Assembly: GCA_035387885.1 (NCBI GenBank)
Contig: DAOOOW010000021.1
Location: 1 to 17,616, forward strand
Origin: DAOOOW01 sp035387885
GTDB lineage: Bacteria > Patescibacteriota > Patescibacteriia > UBA2196
Length of the DNA stretch: 17,616 nt
Reading direction: 5' to 3'
The stretch's first letter is position 1. Each line of letters starts with the position of its first letter. The notes beneath the pieces were generated by a model. It saw only the letters and a list, made by a program, of their open reading frames with translations. It searched no databases and was not told the DNA's origin. Below, in pieces: positions 6,116 through 11,444 of this stretch. A program made the position numbers and the translations under genes.

Positions 6116-6478
6116 ATGAAAAAAGTAAAAAGTTTTTATCAGAGTTTTGTTTGGGACTGTGCCGAGATATTCGGCACAGTCCTGCTCGGGGTAACACGCC
6201 CCGAGTACATCCAAGCCGTGGCGACGGCTTGGAGAGAAAATAGAGGGGGCTTTTTCACCAAAAAGCTCGGCGGGATATATATCCACGTCGGGTTTTCTGG
6301 GGAAAAAACTTGGGTCATCGGGGCCACTAGTGGCCCCGATGAGGACGGGTATCCCACCCGTCTCTGCCCCATCTGTGGGGAGGCGTTGCGAGGCGATGCC
6401 TCGCATTACGAGTCTCCCCAAGAAGAGGGGGGAGAGGGGCATTTTTATTGCCCCTCTCTCATGATGGATGAGGATTGA
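6116..6478 (+). CDS. Unknown 120-aa protein encoded by a hairpin-string gene
   Basis: I do not recognise this protein. The start is the ATG at 6116, placed four bases after a strong purine-rich GGAGAGGAGGG; an in-frame ATG-like start at 6074 has no such site. The N-terminal half (MKKVKSFYQSFVWDCAEIF...) has no signal peptide. Near the C-terminus CPIC (about residues 84-87) and a later HFYC (about 110-113) could form a zinc ribbon, followed by an acidic end. GC content is about half, far above the flanks. From 6154 to 6458 the coding sequence is a chain of hairpins, described separately. It is the first gene of a two-gene unit with the 290-aa gene. The open frame plus the SD argue for real translation; the function is unknown. 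Confidence 0.65.
   Translation: MKKVKSFYQSFVWDCAEIFGTVLLGVTRPEYIQAVATAWRENRGGFFTKKLGGIYIHVGFSGEKTWVIGATSGPDEDGYPTRLCPICGEALRGDASHYESPQEEGGEGHFYCPSLMMDED
6154..6458 (+). other. Array of about 11 hairpins inside the 120-aa gene
   Basis: Stems, all inside codons: 6154-6165/6171-6182 (12 bp), 6185-6191/6199-6205 (7), 6211-6219/6224-6232 (9), 6249-6255/6260-6266 (7), palindrome 6273-6284, palindrome 6316-6341 (26 nt, perfect), 6344-6350/6356-6362 (7), 6367-6371/6376-6380 (5), 6387-6394/6398-6405 (8), 6413-6419/6429-6435 (7), and 6432-6441/6449-6458 (10; competes with the previous one). Stems differ in sequence, so this is not a repeated unit. A perfect 9-bp stem with a loop under about 15 nt is expected less than once in 10 kb of random sequence. 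Confidence 0.9.
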
Positions 6479-6738
6479 TTAAGGGGAGCCGCCACGCACC
6501 ATCGGCGGCTCCTCACTATTTTCAAACTTTTCAAAATTTAATTTGGAAGGTTTAAAAGTGGAAATGAATAAAAATAGTTTTTTAAAAATTACATCATCCT
6601 AGATTTTGATATTTAATTTTGGTTAGATATTAAAATTCAGGATGACAAAAACAAAACCACGTCCTGTTGAGCTCTCTGTAAAGCTACCTATGGAGAGCAG
6701 TAAATGAATGGTAGCAAAATTTTTTTAGGAGGTTTTTT
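6479..6738 (+). other. Structured spacer between the two hairpin genes
   Basis: It holds a 9-bp GC-rich hairpin right after the first stop codon (GGAGCCGCC 6485-6493 with 6504-6512), the TCATCC-ended inverted repeat at 6594-6645, and two alternative stems before the next gene: GCTCTC (6671-6676) with 6693-6698, and GCTACC (6683-6688) with 6710-6715. These last two overlap and exclude each other, so they could form a switch just upstream of the AGGAGG at 6727-6732. No gene is seen here. Confidence 0.55.
6594..6645. repeat. TCATCCT-ended imperfect inverted repeat
   Basis: About 21 bases at each end pair imperfectly (TCATCCTAGATTTTGATAT against TCATCCTGAATTTTAATAT on the other strand), with an AT-rich centre. 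The ends match the TCATCC repeat family of this window. It could be a small non-autonomous element or its remnant between the two hairpin genes. Confidence 0.6.
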
Positions 6739-7611
6739 GTGTATACGATAGGACGGATTGGCTCGGAAAAACCGGCGGGGAGTTTTCTTCTCCGCCACAT
6801 GCGCAATGGCCAGCAGATTTCGCTGGCCAAAATAATTTGTGAGTCCACCACAAGTTTGTGGTGGGGATGGTACCAAATCTCCTCCCTCAAGGAGATTGTG
6901 GTGGGGGACGAATTTCATTCATTCCTCCACCCCCGATGGTTTTCCATCGGGGTTTATCCCAAGCAAAATGCTTGGGATGATGGGGAAGTCTCCTTAAATT
7001 GGGCCAGATCCCTATTCGCTGGCCCAAGATGGGAGCAGTGGTATTACAATACCACTGTTTTTGAGATGACAGGCGCATATTCGCATGTCATCTCTGGGGG
7101 GCGTTCCCCCCAAGAAAACCTCCATTACCGGTGGAGGGAGCGTGGTGGAAAATCTCGCTTCCGCAATCCCTTTATGGAGGCGGTTTTGCGGGCCATCCCC
7201 CGCGAAACAGCCGACTACGCTAATAGTCGGCTGACTGGTGGCCATCATGATTGGGAGTACGTTCTCGACGTACTCCAAATGGCGGCCAAATTTTGCCTCC
7301 AAAACAAGGGTGCAAAACGCACCTGGGCAGTTTTGGGGGCTGTAAAAAATCAGTCGCTGATGGGAGCGATTGATTTATTAGACCGCGGACTCTTAAACTA
7401 TGTTCGCGGTCGGCGCTGTGGTATTGGACATAGCGCAGGGGATTTTTTTAAGCGCGTTTTTCCAGTTTTTAAGGCACTGGTCCGTGCCTTGGAAAAACGT
7501 CGGGTATATGCCCGCGGGTTCACATTTTATAATGTGGATCCGGAGCATATGCTCCTGACCCGCATCACCACCACGGGGATCGCCGAAAAATTCGCGGCTC
7601 TCAACAGTTAA
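6739..7611 (+). CDS. Unknown 290-aa protein encoded by a hairpin-string gene
   Basis: I do not recognise this protein. Translation starts at GTG 6739, six bases after a perfect AGGAGG (6727-6732), the best ribosome site in the window. The product lacks a signal peptide and membrane segments. It is rich in Trp and Arg in the first half (WWGWYQ, HPRWF, PRWEQWYY, YRWRERG). The second half reads as a helical, basic domain (RNPFMEAVLRAIPRETADYA; VFKALVRALEKRRVYARGF). A 290-codon frame in DNA of about 50% GC is very unlikely by chance, so coding seems real. Yet nearly the whole gene also folds into successive hairpins. It is cotranscribed with the 120-aa gene and ends at a terminator. An RNA-binding role would fit the basic, aromatic composition but is only a guess. 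Confidence 0.7.
   Translation: MYTIGRIGSEKPAGSFLLRHMRNGQQISLAKIICESTTSLWWGWYQISSLKEIVVGDEFHSFLHPRWFSIGVYPKQNAWDDGEVSLNWARSLFAGPRWEQWYYNTTVFEMTGAYSHVISGGRSPQENLHYRWRERGGKSRFRNPFMEAVLRAIPRETADYANSRLTGGHHDWEYVLDVLQMAAKFCLQNKGAKRTWAVLGAVKNQSLMGAIDLLDRGLLNYVRGRRCGIGHSAGDFFKRVFPVFKALVRALEKRRVYARGFTFYNVDPEHMLLTRITTTGIAEKFAALNS
6774..7598 (+). other. Array of over 20 hairpins inside the 290-aa gene
   Basis: Main stems: 6807-6814/6822-6829 (8), 6845-6852/6857-6864 (8), 6876-6883/6890-6897 (8), 6931-6939/6944-6952 (9), 6956-6965/6969-6978 (10), 6999-7007/7019-7027 (9), 7036-7044/7049-7057 (9), 7063-7071/7086-7094 (9), 7096-7101/7106-7111 (6), 7119-7124/7132-7137 (6), 7184-7192/7199-7207 (9, one G-U), 7208-7217/7224-7233 (10), 7254-7262/7268-7276 (9), 7295-7305/7330-7340 (11, one G-U) enclosing 7309-7313/7319-7323, 7348-7358/7365-7375 (11, one G-U), 7381-7390/7402-7411 (10, one G-U), 7413-7420/7429-7436 (8, one G-U), 7455-7464/7490-7499 with 7471-7477/7484-7490, 7519-7526/7531-7538 (8, one G-U), palindrome 7542-7555. 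Weaker ones lie at 6774-6796, 7501-7514 and 7582-7598. The remaining mismatches are often G-U, which favours RNA pairing. Confidence 0.92.
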
Positions 7612-7620
7612 TTTTTGTCC

Positions 7621-7657
7621 CCTCAACCACGTACCACAGTTGAGGAGTTTTTATTTT
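7621..7657 (+). terminator. Terminator of the hairpin-gene cassette
   Basis: CCTCAAC (7621-7627) pairs with GTTGAGG (7639-7645), followed by AGTTTTTATTTT. It starts 10 bases past the stop codon of the 290-aa gene and closes the unit that begins at the promoter near 5743. Confidence 0.8.
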
Positions 7658-7696
7658 GCTGCAGATTTTTTGAAACTTTATATTAACTACCTATTT

Positions 7697-7725
7697 TTGA
7701 CAAACTTTATAAAGTTTGCTATAAT
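7697..7725 (+). promoter_or_regulatory. fic promoter with an 18-bp palindromic operator
   Basis: TTGACA (7697-7702), a 17-base spacer and TATAAT (7720-7725), both perfect, with TGC before the -10. The perfect palindrome CAAACTTTATAAAGTTTG (7701-7718) fills the spacer. A protein bound there would block RNA polymerase. The HTH at the N-terminus of the Fic protein is the obvious candidate for self-repression. The ATG begins eight bases after the -10, so the mRNA has almost no leader. Confidence 0.85.
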
Positions 7726-7733
7726 AAGAATGT

Positions 7734-8654
7734 ATGAAAATAATTGACAAATTACTGCTTATAAAAAAAGAAAAAGACTTAACCCAAGAAAAATTAGGGC
7801 AATTTTTTGGTGTCTCTTTTGCCACCATTAACAGTTGGCTAAACAATCGTTCCACTCCTCGTTTTAAAAAAGAACAGCTCATTGACGAAATATATAAAAA
7901 AGTAACTGGCCAGACACAAATACCTCAAAATTTGTTAATAGCTAAAAAACATTTGCTAATTAAAAAAAGTCGGAATTTTAACATTGTTAAAAAGATAAAA
8001 AACAGACAAGATATTTATGATCAATTTATTTTATCACTTACTTATCATACCAATAGTCTTGAGGGATCAACTTTAACACAAGATGATACCGCAGCCATAT
8101 TGTTTGATAATATTTCTTTACCCAATAAAAGTCTAACCGATCAATTGGAAGCCAAAAATCATCAAACAGCGTTGGAATTTTTGTTTTCAGAAATTAAACC
8201 AAATCTTATAATCTCTGAACAATATATTTTAAAACTCCATAGTATTCTAATGAATAGCATTAGATCAGATGCTGGGGTTTATCGGAATCATGGGGTTAGA
8301 ATAGTTGGCGCTAACGTGCCCACAGCCAATTATTTAAAAATTCCTTATCTAATGGAGGAGTTAATTAAAGAAATAAATCGAAATGAAAAAGATATTGTTG
8401 AACACACAACACGCATTCATAGTCGTTTTGAGCAGATTCACCCTTTTTCTGATGGCAATGGGCGCATTGGGCGACTTATTATTCAGACAATGCTACTTAG
8501 AAAAAATCTACCGCCAGCCATTATTCACCAAAAAGACAAAAGACTTTATAATAAATATTTAAATAAATCACAAACAGAAACTGATAATAGTTTATTGCAG
8601 GAATTTTTGTGCGATGCCATTATGGCAGGGTTTAAATTATTAACAACTAAATAA
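7734..8654 (+). CDS. fic: Fic-domain AMP-transferase with N-terminal HTH
   Basis: Fic enzymes transfer AMP (or related groups) from a nucleotide to target proteins. Some are toxins, some regulators. The 306-residue protein starts with an XRE-like helix-turn-helix (about 16-42: LTQEKLGQFFGVSFATINSWL). The Fic core carries the full active motif HPFSDGNGRIGR (His236 to Arg247), with the catalytic His236. The inhibitory motif [ST]xxxE[GN] is present as TNSLEG (Thr106, Glu110, Gly111) N-terminal to the core, as in class II Fic proteins that hold themselves inactive. No separate antitoxin is therefore required. A palindrome in its own promoter suggests autoregulation. Codon use is AT-rich like the host, unlike the hairpin genes just upstream. 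The target protein is unknown. Confidence 0.93.
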   Translation: MKIIDKLLLIKKEKDLTQEKLGQFFGVSFATINSWLNNRSTPRFKKEQLIDEIYKKVTGQTQIPQNLLIAKKHLLIKKSRNFNIVKKIKNRQDIYDQFILSLTYHTNSLEGSTLTQDDTAAILFDNISLPNKSLTDQLEAKNHQTALEFLFSEIKPNLIISEQYILKLHSILMNSIRSDAGVYRNHGVRIVGANVPTANYLKIPYLMEELIKEINRNEKDIVEHTTRIHSRFEQIHPFSDGNGRIGRLIIQTMLLRKNLPPAIIHQKDKRLYNKYLNKSQTETDNSLLQEFLCDAIMAGFKLLTTK

Positions 8655-8672
8655 TGTTAGGCAGTTTTTTCA

Positions 8673-8681
8673 TGCTATAAT
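8673..8681 (+). promoter_or_regulatory. Extended -10 promoter of a very short transcription unit
   Basis: TGCTATAAT at 8673-8681, with no good -35. Transcription from about 8688 would run only to the terminator at 8737-8760, giving a transcript of about 70 nt. Confidence 0.5.
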
Positions 8682-8692
8682 AATTCTGTAAT

Positions 8693-8731
8693 ATGTTAAA
8701 AAACACATATTTCAGAAACAAATTACTTTAA
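8693..8731 (+). CDS. Possible 12-residue peptide
   Basis: ATG at 8693 opens a 12-codon frame (MLKNTYFRNKLL) ending six bases before a terminator hairpin. It starts about five bases after the predicted transcript start. It could be a leader peptide, a small basic peptide, or chance within a small RNA. It has no Shine-Dalgarno and no repeated codon typical of amino-acid attenuators. Confidence 0.25.
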   Translation: MLKNTYFRNKLL

Positions 8732-8736
8732 TCAGC

Positions 8737-8760
8737 AAACTCTCTAAGCAGAGTTTTTTC
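8737..8760 (+). terminator. Intrinsic terminator after fic and the short unit
   Basis: AAACTCT (8737-8743), loop CTAAGC, AGAGTTT (8750-8756), then a long T-rich run reaching 8770. It would stop both fic transcripts and the short unit from 8688. Confidence 0.75.
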
Positions 8761-8783
8761 TTTCTTTTTTGCCAAAAACGCGC

Positions 8784-8789
8784 TATAAT
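8784..8789 (+). promoter_or_regulatory. -10 box of the 65-aa gene
   Basis: A perfect TATAAT six bases before the ATG at 8796 predicts a leaderless mRNA. The -35 region coincides with the T-run of the preceding terminator and is weak. Confidence 0.5.
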
Positions 8790-8795
8790 TTAGTC

Positions 8796-8993
8796 ATGTA
8801 TAATTGGTCAACAGACACCAAAGAATTAAAAAAAGACAAAACAAAATATACTATTTGGCAATTAGAACAAATGGTTAATTTTGGTTTGCATAATAAAAAA
8901 ATTAAAAAAAGCATTTTATTAAAATATTGGTCAAAATTGCATCTGGATAAAAAAAAGAAAAATTGCTTATCTTTTCTTTTATGGTCCAAATAA
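8796..8993 (+). CDS. Small basic protein, 65 aa, unknown
   Basis: The start is set by a -10 box six bases before the ATG at 8796; a longer frame from TTG 8769 would begin inside the promoter. The protein (MYNWSTDTKELKKDK...) is Lys-rich and compact, with a YTIWQLEQMVNFGL helix and an ending FLLWSK. No membrane segment or metal site is seen. The size and composition would fit an antitoxin or small DNA-binding protein, but I cannot assign it and no toxin partner follows. A symmetric terminator lies 25 bases downstream. Confidence 0.6.
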   Translation: MYNWSTDTKELKKDKTKYTIWQLEQMVNFGLHNKKIKKSILLKYWSKLHLDKKKKNCLSFLLWSK

Positions 8994-9018
8994 TCTTAAA
9001 TAAAAATATCATAAACTT

Positions 9019-9050
9019 AAAATCCCTTTGATGAATAGCAAAGGGATTTT
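9019..9050. terminator. Bidirectional terminator between convergent genes
   Basis: A perfect 12-bp stem, AAAATCCCTTTG (9019-9030) with CAAAGGGATTTT (9039-9050), flanked by A and T runs. It lies between the rightward 65-aa gene and the leftward gene ending at 9074, so it can serve both. Confidence 0.88.
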
Positions 9051-9073
9051 ATATATTACATTTTAATTACCTT

Positions 9074-10408
9074 TTAATTTTTATTTTCTTCGTTATTTGT
9101 TTTTGTTGTAGAAGCGTCCTTTTTATTTTTGTTTTTAGTAAATAACCAGAAGACAAAATTGGCGACGCCTATAACAATGACTAAACCTAAAACATAATAC
9201 CAAAATTTGTCATTTGTAGATTTTTTTTCTTCTGGAACAATAATTTTGTTTTCTTCATTTTCGCCAGAGCTTTTTAAAGTGATTTCGTTTTTTGAGGCTA
9301 AACCATTAATTTCGCCTTGGGGTTTACTGATAAAAAAAGGCTGATCATCCAAAATAATTATTTTAATAATATTGGAAAGACCGCTTTCTTGATTTTGAGA
9401 ATTAAGATTGGTGGACCAGATTTTATGCAAACCAACAGAGAGCTTTTGGTTTAAAGAATAAGAAAAAGAAGCCACGCCAGATTTATCTTCTTGGGGCATA
9501 AACTCTGTCAGCAAATTGTTGTCTAAAAATATTTTAACGTAATGATTGTTATGCGCCACACCCTTGATAGTTATTTTGGCCTGATCTTTTAAGACAGCGC
9601 CATTTTTTGGTTGTAGCAGGGTTGGTGAAGGCACAGGCGCGATAAAAGCGCCTTGTTCTTTGACAAGTCCCGGAGCTTTCATGGTTTGTTCAAGAGTACG
9701 AATTTCAAAAATAATTTCATTGGAAAAATTTTGTTCAACAGTTAAGGTTTTGGTTTTAGCTTTAGCTAAATGGAATCCAGGGTCTAATTTTTCTTTGGGT
9801 TTATACTTGAAAGAAGCTGTGCCATTAGGGTCATTTTTCACTTCAGCCAAACCAGAAAATTTTTCATCCAGATAAATTTCTACTTGACTGTCATTGGGGG
9901 CCACACCCACCAACCAAGGTTGCTGAAAATTTGTTTCCGCGTTGAGTACAGGTTCTAAAAGAGTTGGGGCTTTGGCTCTGGCAATAATTTCAAAATCAAC
10001 TGAAGTGGTAGCGCTGTGATAAGTATCAAAATATTTGGCCACTAAAGTTAAATTGTGTTGGCCTATTGCTAATTCGTTTAAATTAAGTTCAAAACTTCCA
10101 TAACCATTTTCTTCTTTAACTATGGTGGTGTAGCCTAAATTTTTATTATCTAAATAAACAATTGTTCTGGCTGGCAAAATGGTTTTACCAGTAATTGTTG
10201 TAAGCTGAGACAATTTGGAGTTTTCTAAAGGAGTTGTTAAGATTGGAGCTGGCAAATATGGGCTAAAATCACTAGCCATAACTGGATTTTGGGGTAATAA
10301 AAAAACCGCCAACATTAGCGATAAAACCAAAAAAGTTTTTGTTTTTAATATTGACCAGACAACTGAAATAACAAGGGAATCTTTTTTTAGATGAGATAAA
10401 AAATTCAT
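9074..10408 (-). CDS. Membrane-anchored protein with three Ig-like repeats
   Basis: The 444-residue protein has a hydrophobic N-terminal segment (about 25-45, ending VMA-S, a plausible signal peptidase site). Three extracellular repeats of about 95 residues start near 53, 147 and 262. Each opens with a Pro-rich APxLLxP-like motif, then a GVA/TGK strand, a VxIYLD strand and a GxxSF strand. This is the layout of bacterial Ig-like adhesion modules. A second membrane segment (about 402-423) and a Lys/Asn-rich cytoplasmic tail follow. It would display the repeats on the cell surface. No substrate-binding motif shows its ligand, so a role in attachment or envelope structure is inferred. It is followed by the terminator at 9019-9050. 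Confidence 0.75.
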   Translation of the reverse strand: MNFLSHLKKDSLVISVVWSILKTKTFLVLSLMLAVFLLPQNPVMASDFSPYLPAPILTTPLENSKLSQLTTITGKTILPARTIVYLDNKNLGYTTIVKEENGYGSFELNLNELAIGQHNLTLVAKYFDTYHSATTSVDFEIIARAKAPTLLEPVLNAETNFQQPWLVGVAPNDSQVEIYLDEKFSGLAEVKNDPNGTASFKYKPKEKLDPGFHLAKAKTKTLTVEQNFSNEIIFEIRTLEQTMKAPGLVKEQGAFIAPVPSPTLLQPKNGAVLKDQAKITIKGVAHNNHYVKIFLDNNLLTEFMPQEDKSGVASFSYSLNQKLSVGLHKIWSTNLNSQNQESGLSNIIKIIILDDQPFFISKPQGEINGLASKNEITLKSSGENEENKIIVPEEKKSTNDKFWYYVLGLVIVIGVANFVFWLFTKNKNKKDASTTKTNNEENKN

Positions 10409-10558
10409 AGGTCAAAAGGATTTTATTCCTTTAATAAAAATTTGTTTTTTCCGACCTTTGGATTGTCTTACCTTAAGAAAAAAAATTAATTTTGTCAAAT
10501 GCTAAAACATAGAACATTTTAACATATTAACATTTTAACATAAAACATTCTTGATTAT
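10409..10558. other. Upstream region of the Ig-like repeat gene
   Basis: It has an AACATTTTAACAT-type block (10513-10541) like that before infC, and TTGACA on the leftward strand at about 10501-10496 without a clear -10 at the right distance. Close to the start codon AAAGGA (10415-10420) pairs with TCCTTT (10427-10432), inside AGGTC (10409-10413) with GACCT (10453-10457). This hairpin reaches the base next to the ATG and could limit translation. Confidence 0.4.
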
Positions 10559-10921
10559 TTAAATGCATTTAAGATGCTTAATTTTGGCCTGTTTAGAATT
10601 GAAATTTATTTCAATGGCAATGGTGTCAAAGCGATAATTTTGGTGGCCAGGATAATGCTTCTGCCATAAAAATTTTTCAGCAGTATGCACGAGGTGATAT
10701 TTTTTTAAAGCATTAACTGCGTCTTCAGGATAGCCGTATTGCCTATTAGTTCTGGTTTTGACTTCTAAAAAAACAAGCTCAGCGCTTGTTTTTTCTTTAG
10801 CAATAATATCTATTTCACCGTGACGACCATAATAATTAGTGGCCATAATTTGATAACCCTTTTTGATTAAATAATTTTGAGCTATTTTTTCACCGAGATT
10901 GCCAAGCTCACGATTAGTCAT
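10559..10921 (-). CDS. yraN: YraN/UPF0102 family putative nuclease
   Basis: The 120-residue protein has the full UPF0102 pattern: an early LGEKIAQNYLIKKGY helix, then GRHGEIDIIA (Glu36, Asp38) and FLEVKTRT (Glu53, Lys55), which form the PD-(D/E)xK nuclease core, followed by RFD near residue 98. The family resembles Holliday-junction resolvases; its in vivo role is not settled. It begins two bases after the stop of the upstream small membrane protein gene, so the two are probably cotranscribed from the promoter at 11372-11401. Confidence 0.93.
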   Translation of the reverse strand: MTNRELGNLGEKIAQNYLIKKGYQIMATNYYGRHGEIDIIAKEKTSAELVFLEVKTRTNRQYGYPEDAVNALKKYHLVHTAEKFLWQKHYPGHQNYRFDTIAIEINFNSKQAKIKHLKCI

Positions 10922-10923
10922 AA

Positions 10924-11337
10924 TTATTTTAAATATTTTTCTTTTGCATTTTTGGCTTTTAATTCGGCAACCAGTTGTTTTTTCTTAGTAAAATTCCATT
11001 TAATAAGGAAAACTAACCAGATAAGCATTGAGAGCACAAAAAGATAAAAAAGAAAAGGCATGGAAATAAAATAGGCGCGAGCTTGACGAACAGCTAATAA
11101 AATTAAACCAATTACGCCAGCAGTAGCTAAAAAATTAGCAATTTTTTGCCACATCTTTTTTTGAGGTAAATTTTTATTTTTCATTTCATTTTTAGCTAAC
11201 AGACGACTGACAAATGAAAGAATAATTAATAAAGCAAAAAAGATGTATAAAAATTTAGCAAGCCAAGAACCAATTGGTGGCAACATGGGATTGAAGATAA
11301 AAAGAGGATCGAAAAGACGAGAAAAGGAGATAGACAT
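10924..11337 (-). CDS. Small membrane protein with three membrane segments
   Basis: I do not recognise the family. The 137-residue product has hydrophobic segments at about 26-46, 66-83 and 91-113, each followed by basic residues, and a Lys-rich C-terminal tail (KKKQLVAELKAKNAKEKYLK). A Pro-rich N-terminus (PLFIFNPMLPPIG) precedes the first segment. It is the first gene of a pair with yraN, under a good promoter. The tight spacing suggests translational coupling, but gives no function. Confidence 0.7.
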   Translation of the reverse strand: MSISFSRLFDPLFIFNPMLPPIGSWLAKFLYIFFALLIILSFVSRLLAKNEMKNKNLPQKKMWQKIANFLATAGVIGLILLAVRQARAYFISMPFLFYLFVLSMLIWLVFLIKWNFTKKKQLVAELKAKNAKEKYLK

Positions 11338-11371
11338 AGAAATAGAATTAAGAATAATGAATTATGAATAA

Positions 11372-11401
11372 AGTATAGTATAGAAGATAAAATTTTGTCA
11401 A
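11372..11401 (-). promoter_or_regulatory. Promoter of the membrane protein-yraN pair
   Basis: On the leftward strand TTGACA (11401-11396), an 18-base spacer and TATACT (11377-11372). Start near 11365, with a leader of about 28 nt. The -35 box abuts the T-run of the ppsA terminator. Confidence 0.7.
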
Positions 11402-11425
11402 AAAAAGCCCCACTATTAGTGGAGC
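11401..11425 (-). terminator. ppsA terminator
   Basis: Leftward GCTCCAC (11425-11419) pairs with GTGGGGC (11413-11407), one G-U pair, loop TAATA, then seven T. It lies 20 bases past the ppsA stop. Confidence 0.85.
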
Positions 11426-11444
11426 CTTTTAAGACAAAAAATAA

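Noticed and set aside
5947..6243. Rightward 98-codon open frame over the cassette leader
   Set aside because: It starts inside the TCATCC repeat, whose translation gives a VILAKARIP-like string typical of spurious ORFs. It lacks an SD and overlaps the SD-led 120-aa gene in another frame.
6026..6442. Leftward open frames across the hairpin genes (also 6688-6918 and 7012-7302)
   Set aside because: Hairpin DNA is nearly the same on both strands, so an open frame on one strand keeps the other open too. None has an SD or promoter.
6154..7645. CRISPR array or tandem repeat
   Set aside because: The stems share no common sequence and spacing is irregular. No direct repeat and no cas gene is present.
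5735..7657. Retron, diversity-generating element, IS element or integrated RNA-virus-like genome
   Set aside because: The heavy folding recalls single-stranded RNA phage genomes. But neither protein shows reverse transcriptase, polymerase, transposase or recombinase motifs, and no terminal repeats bound the unit.
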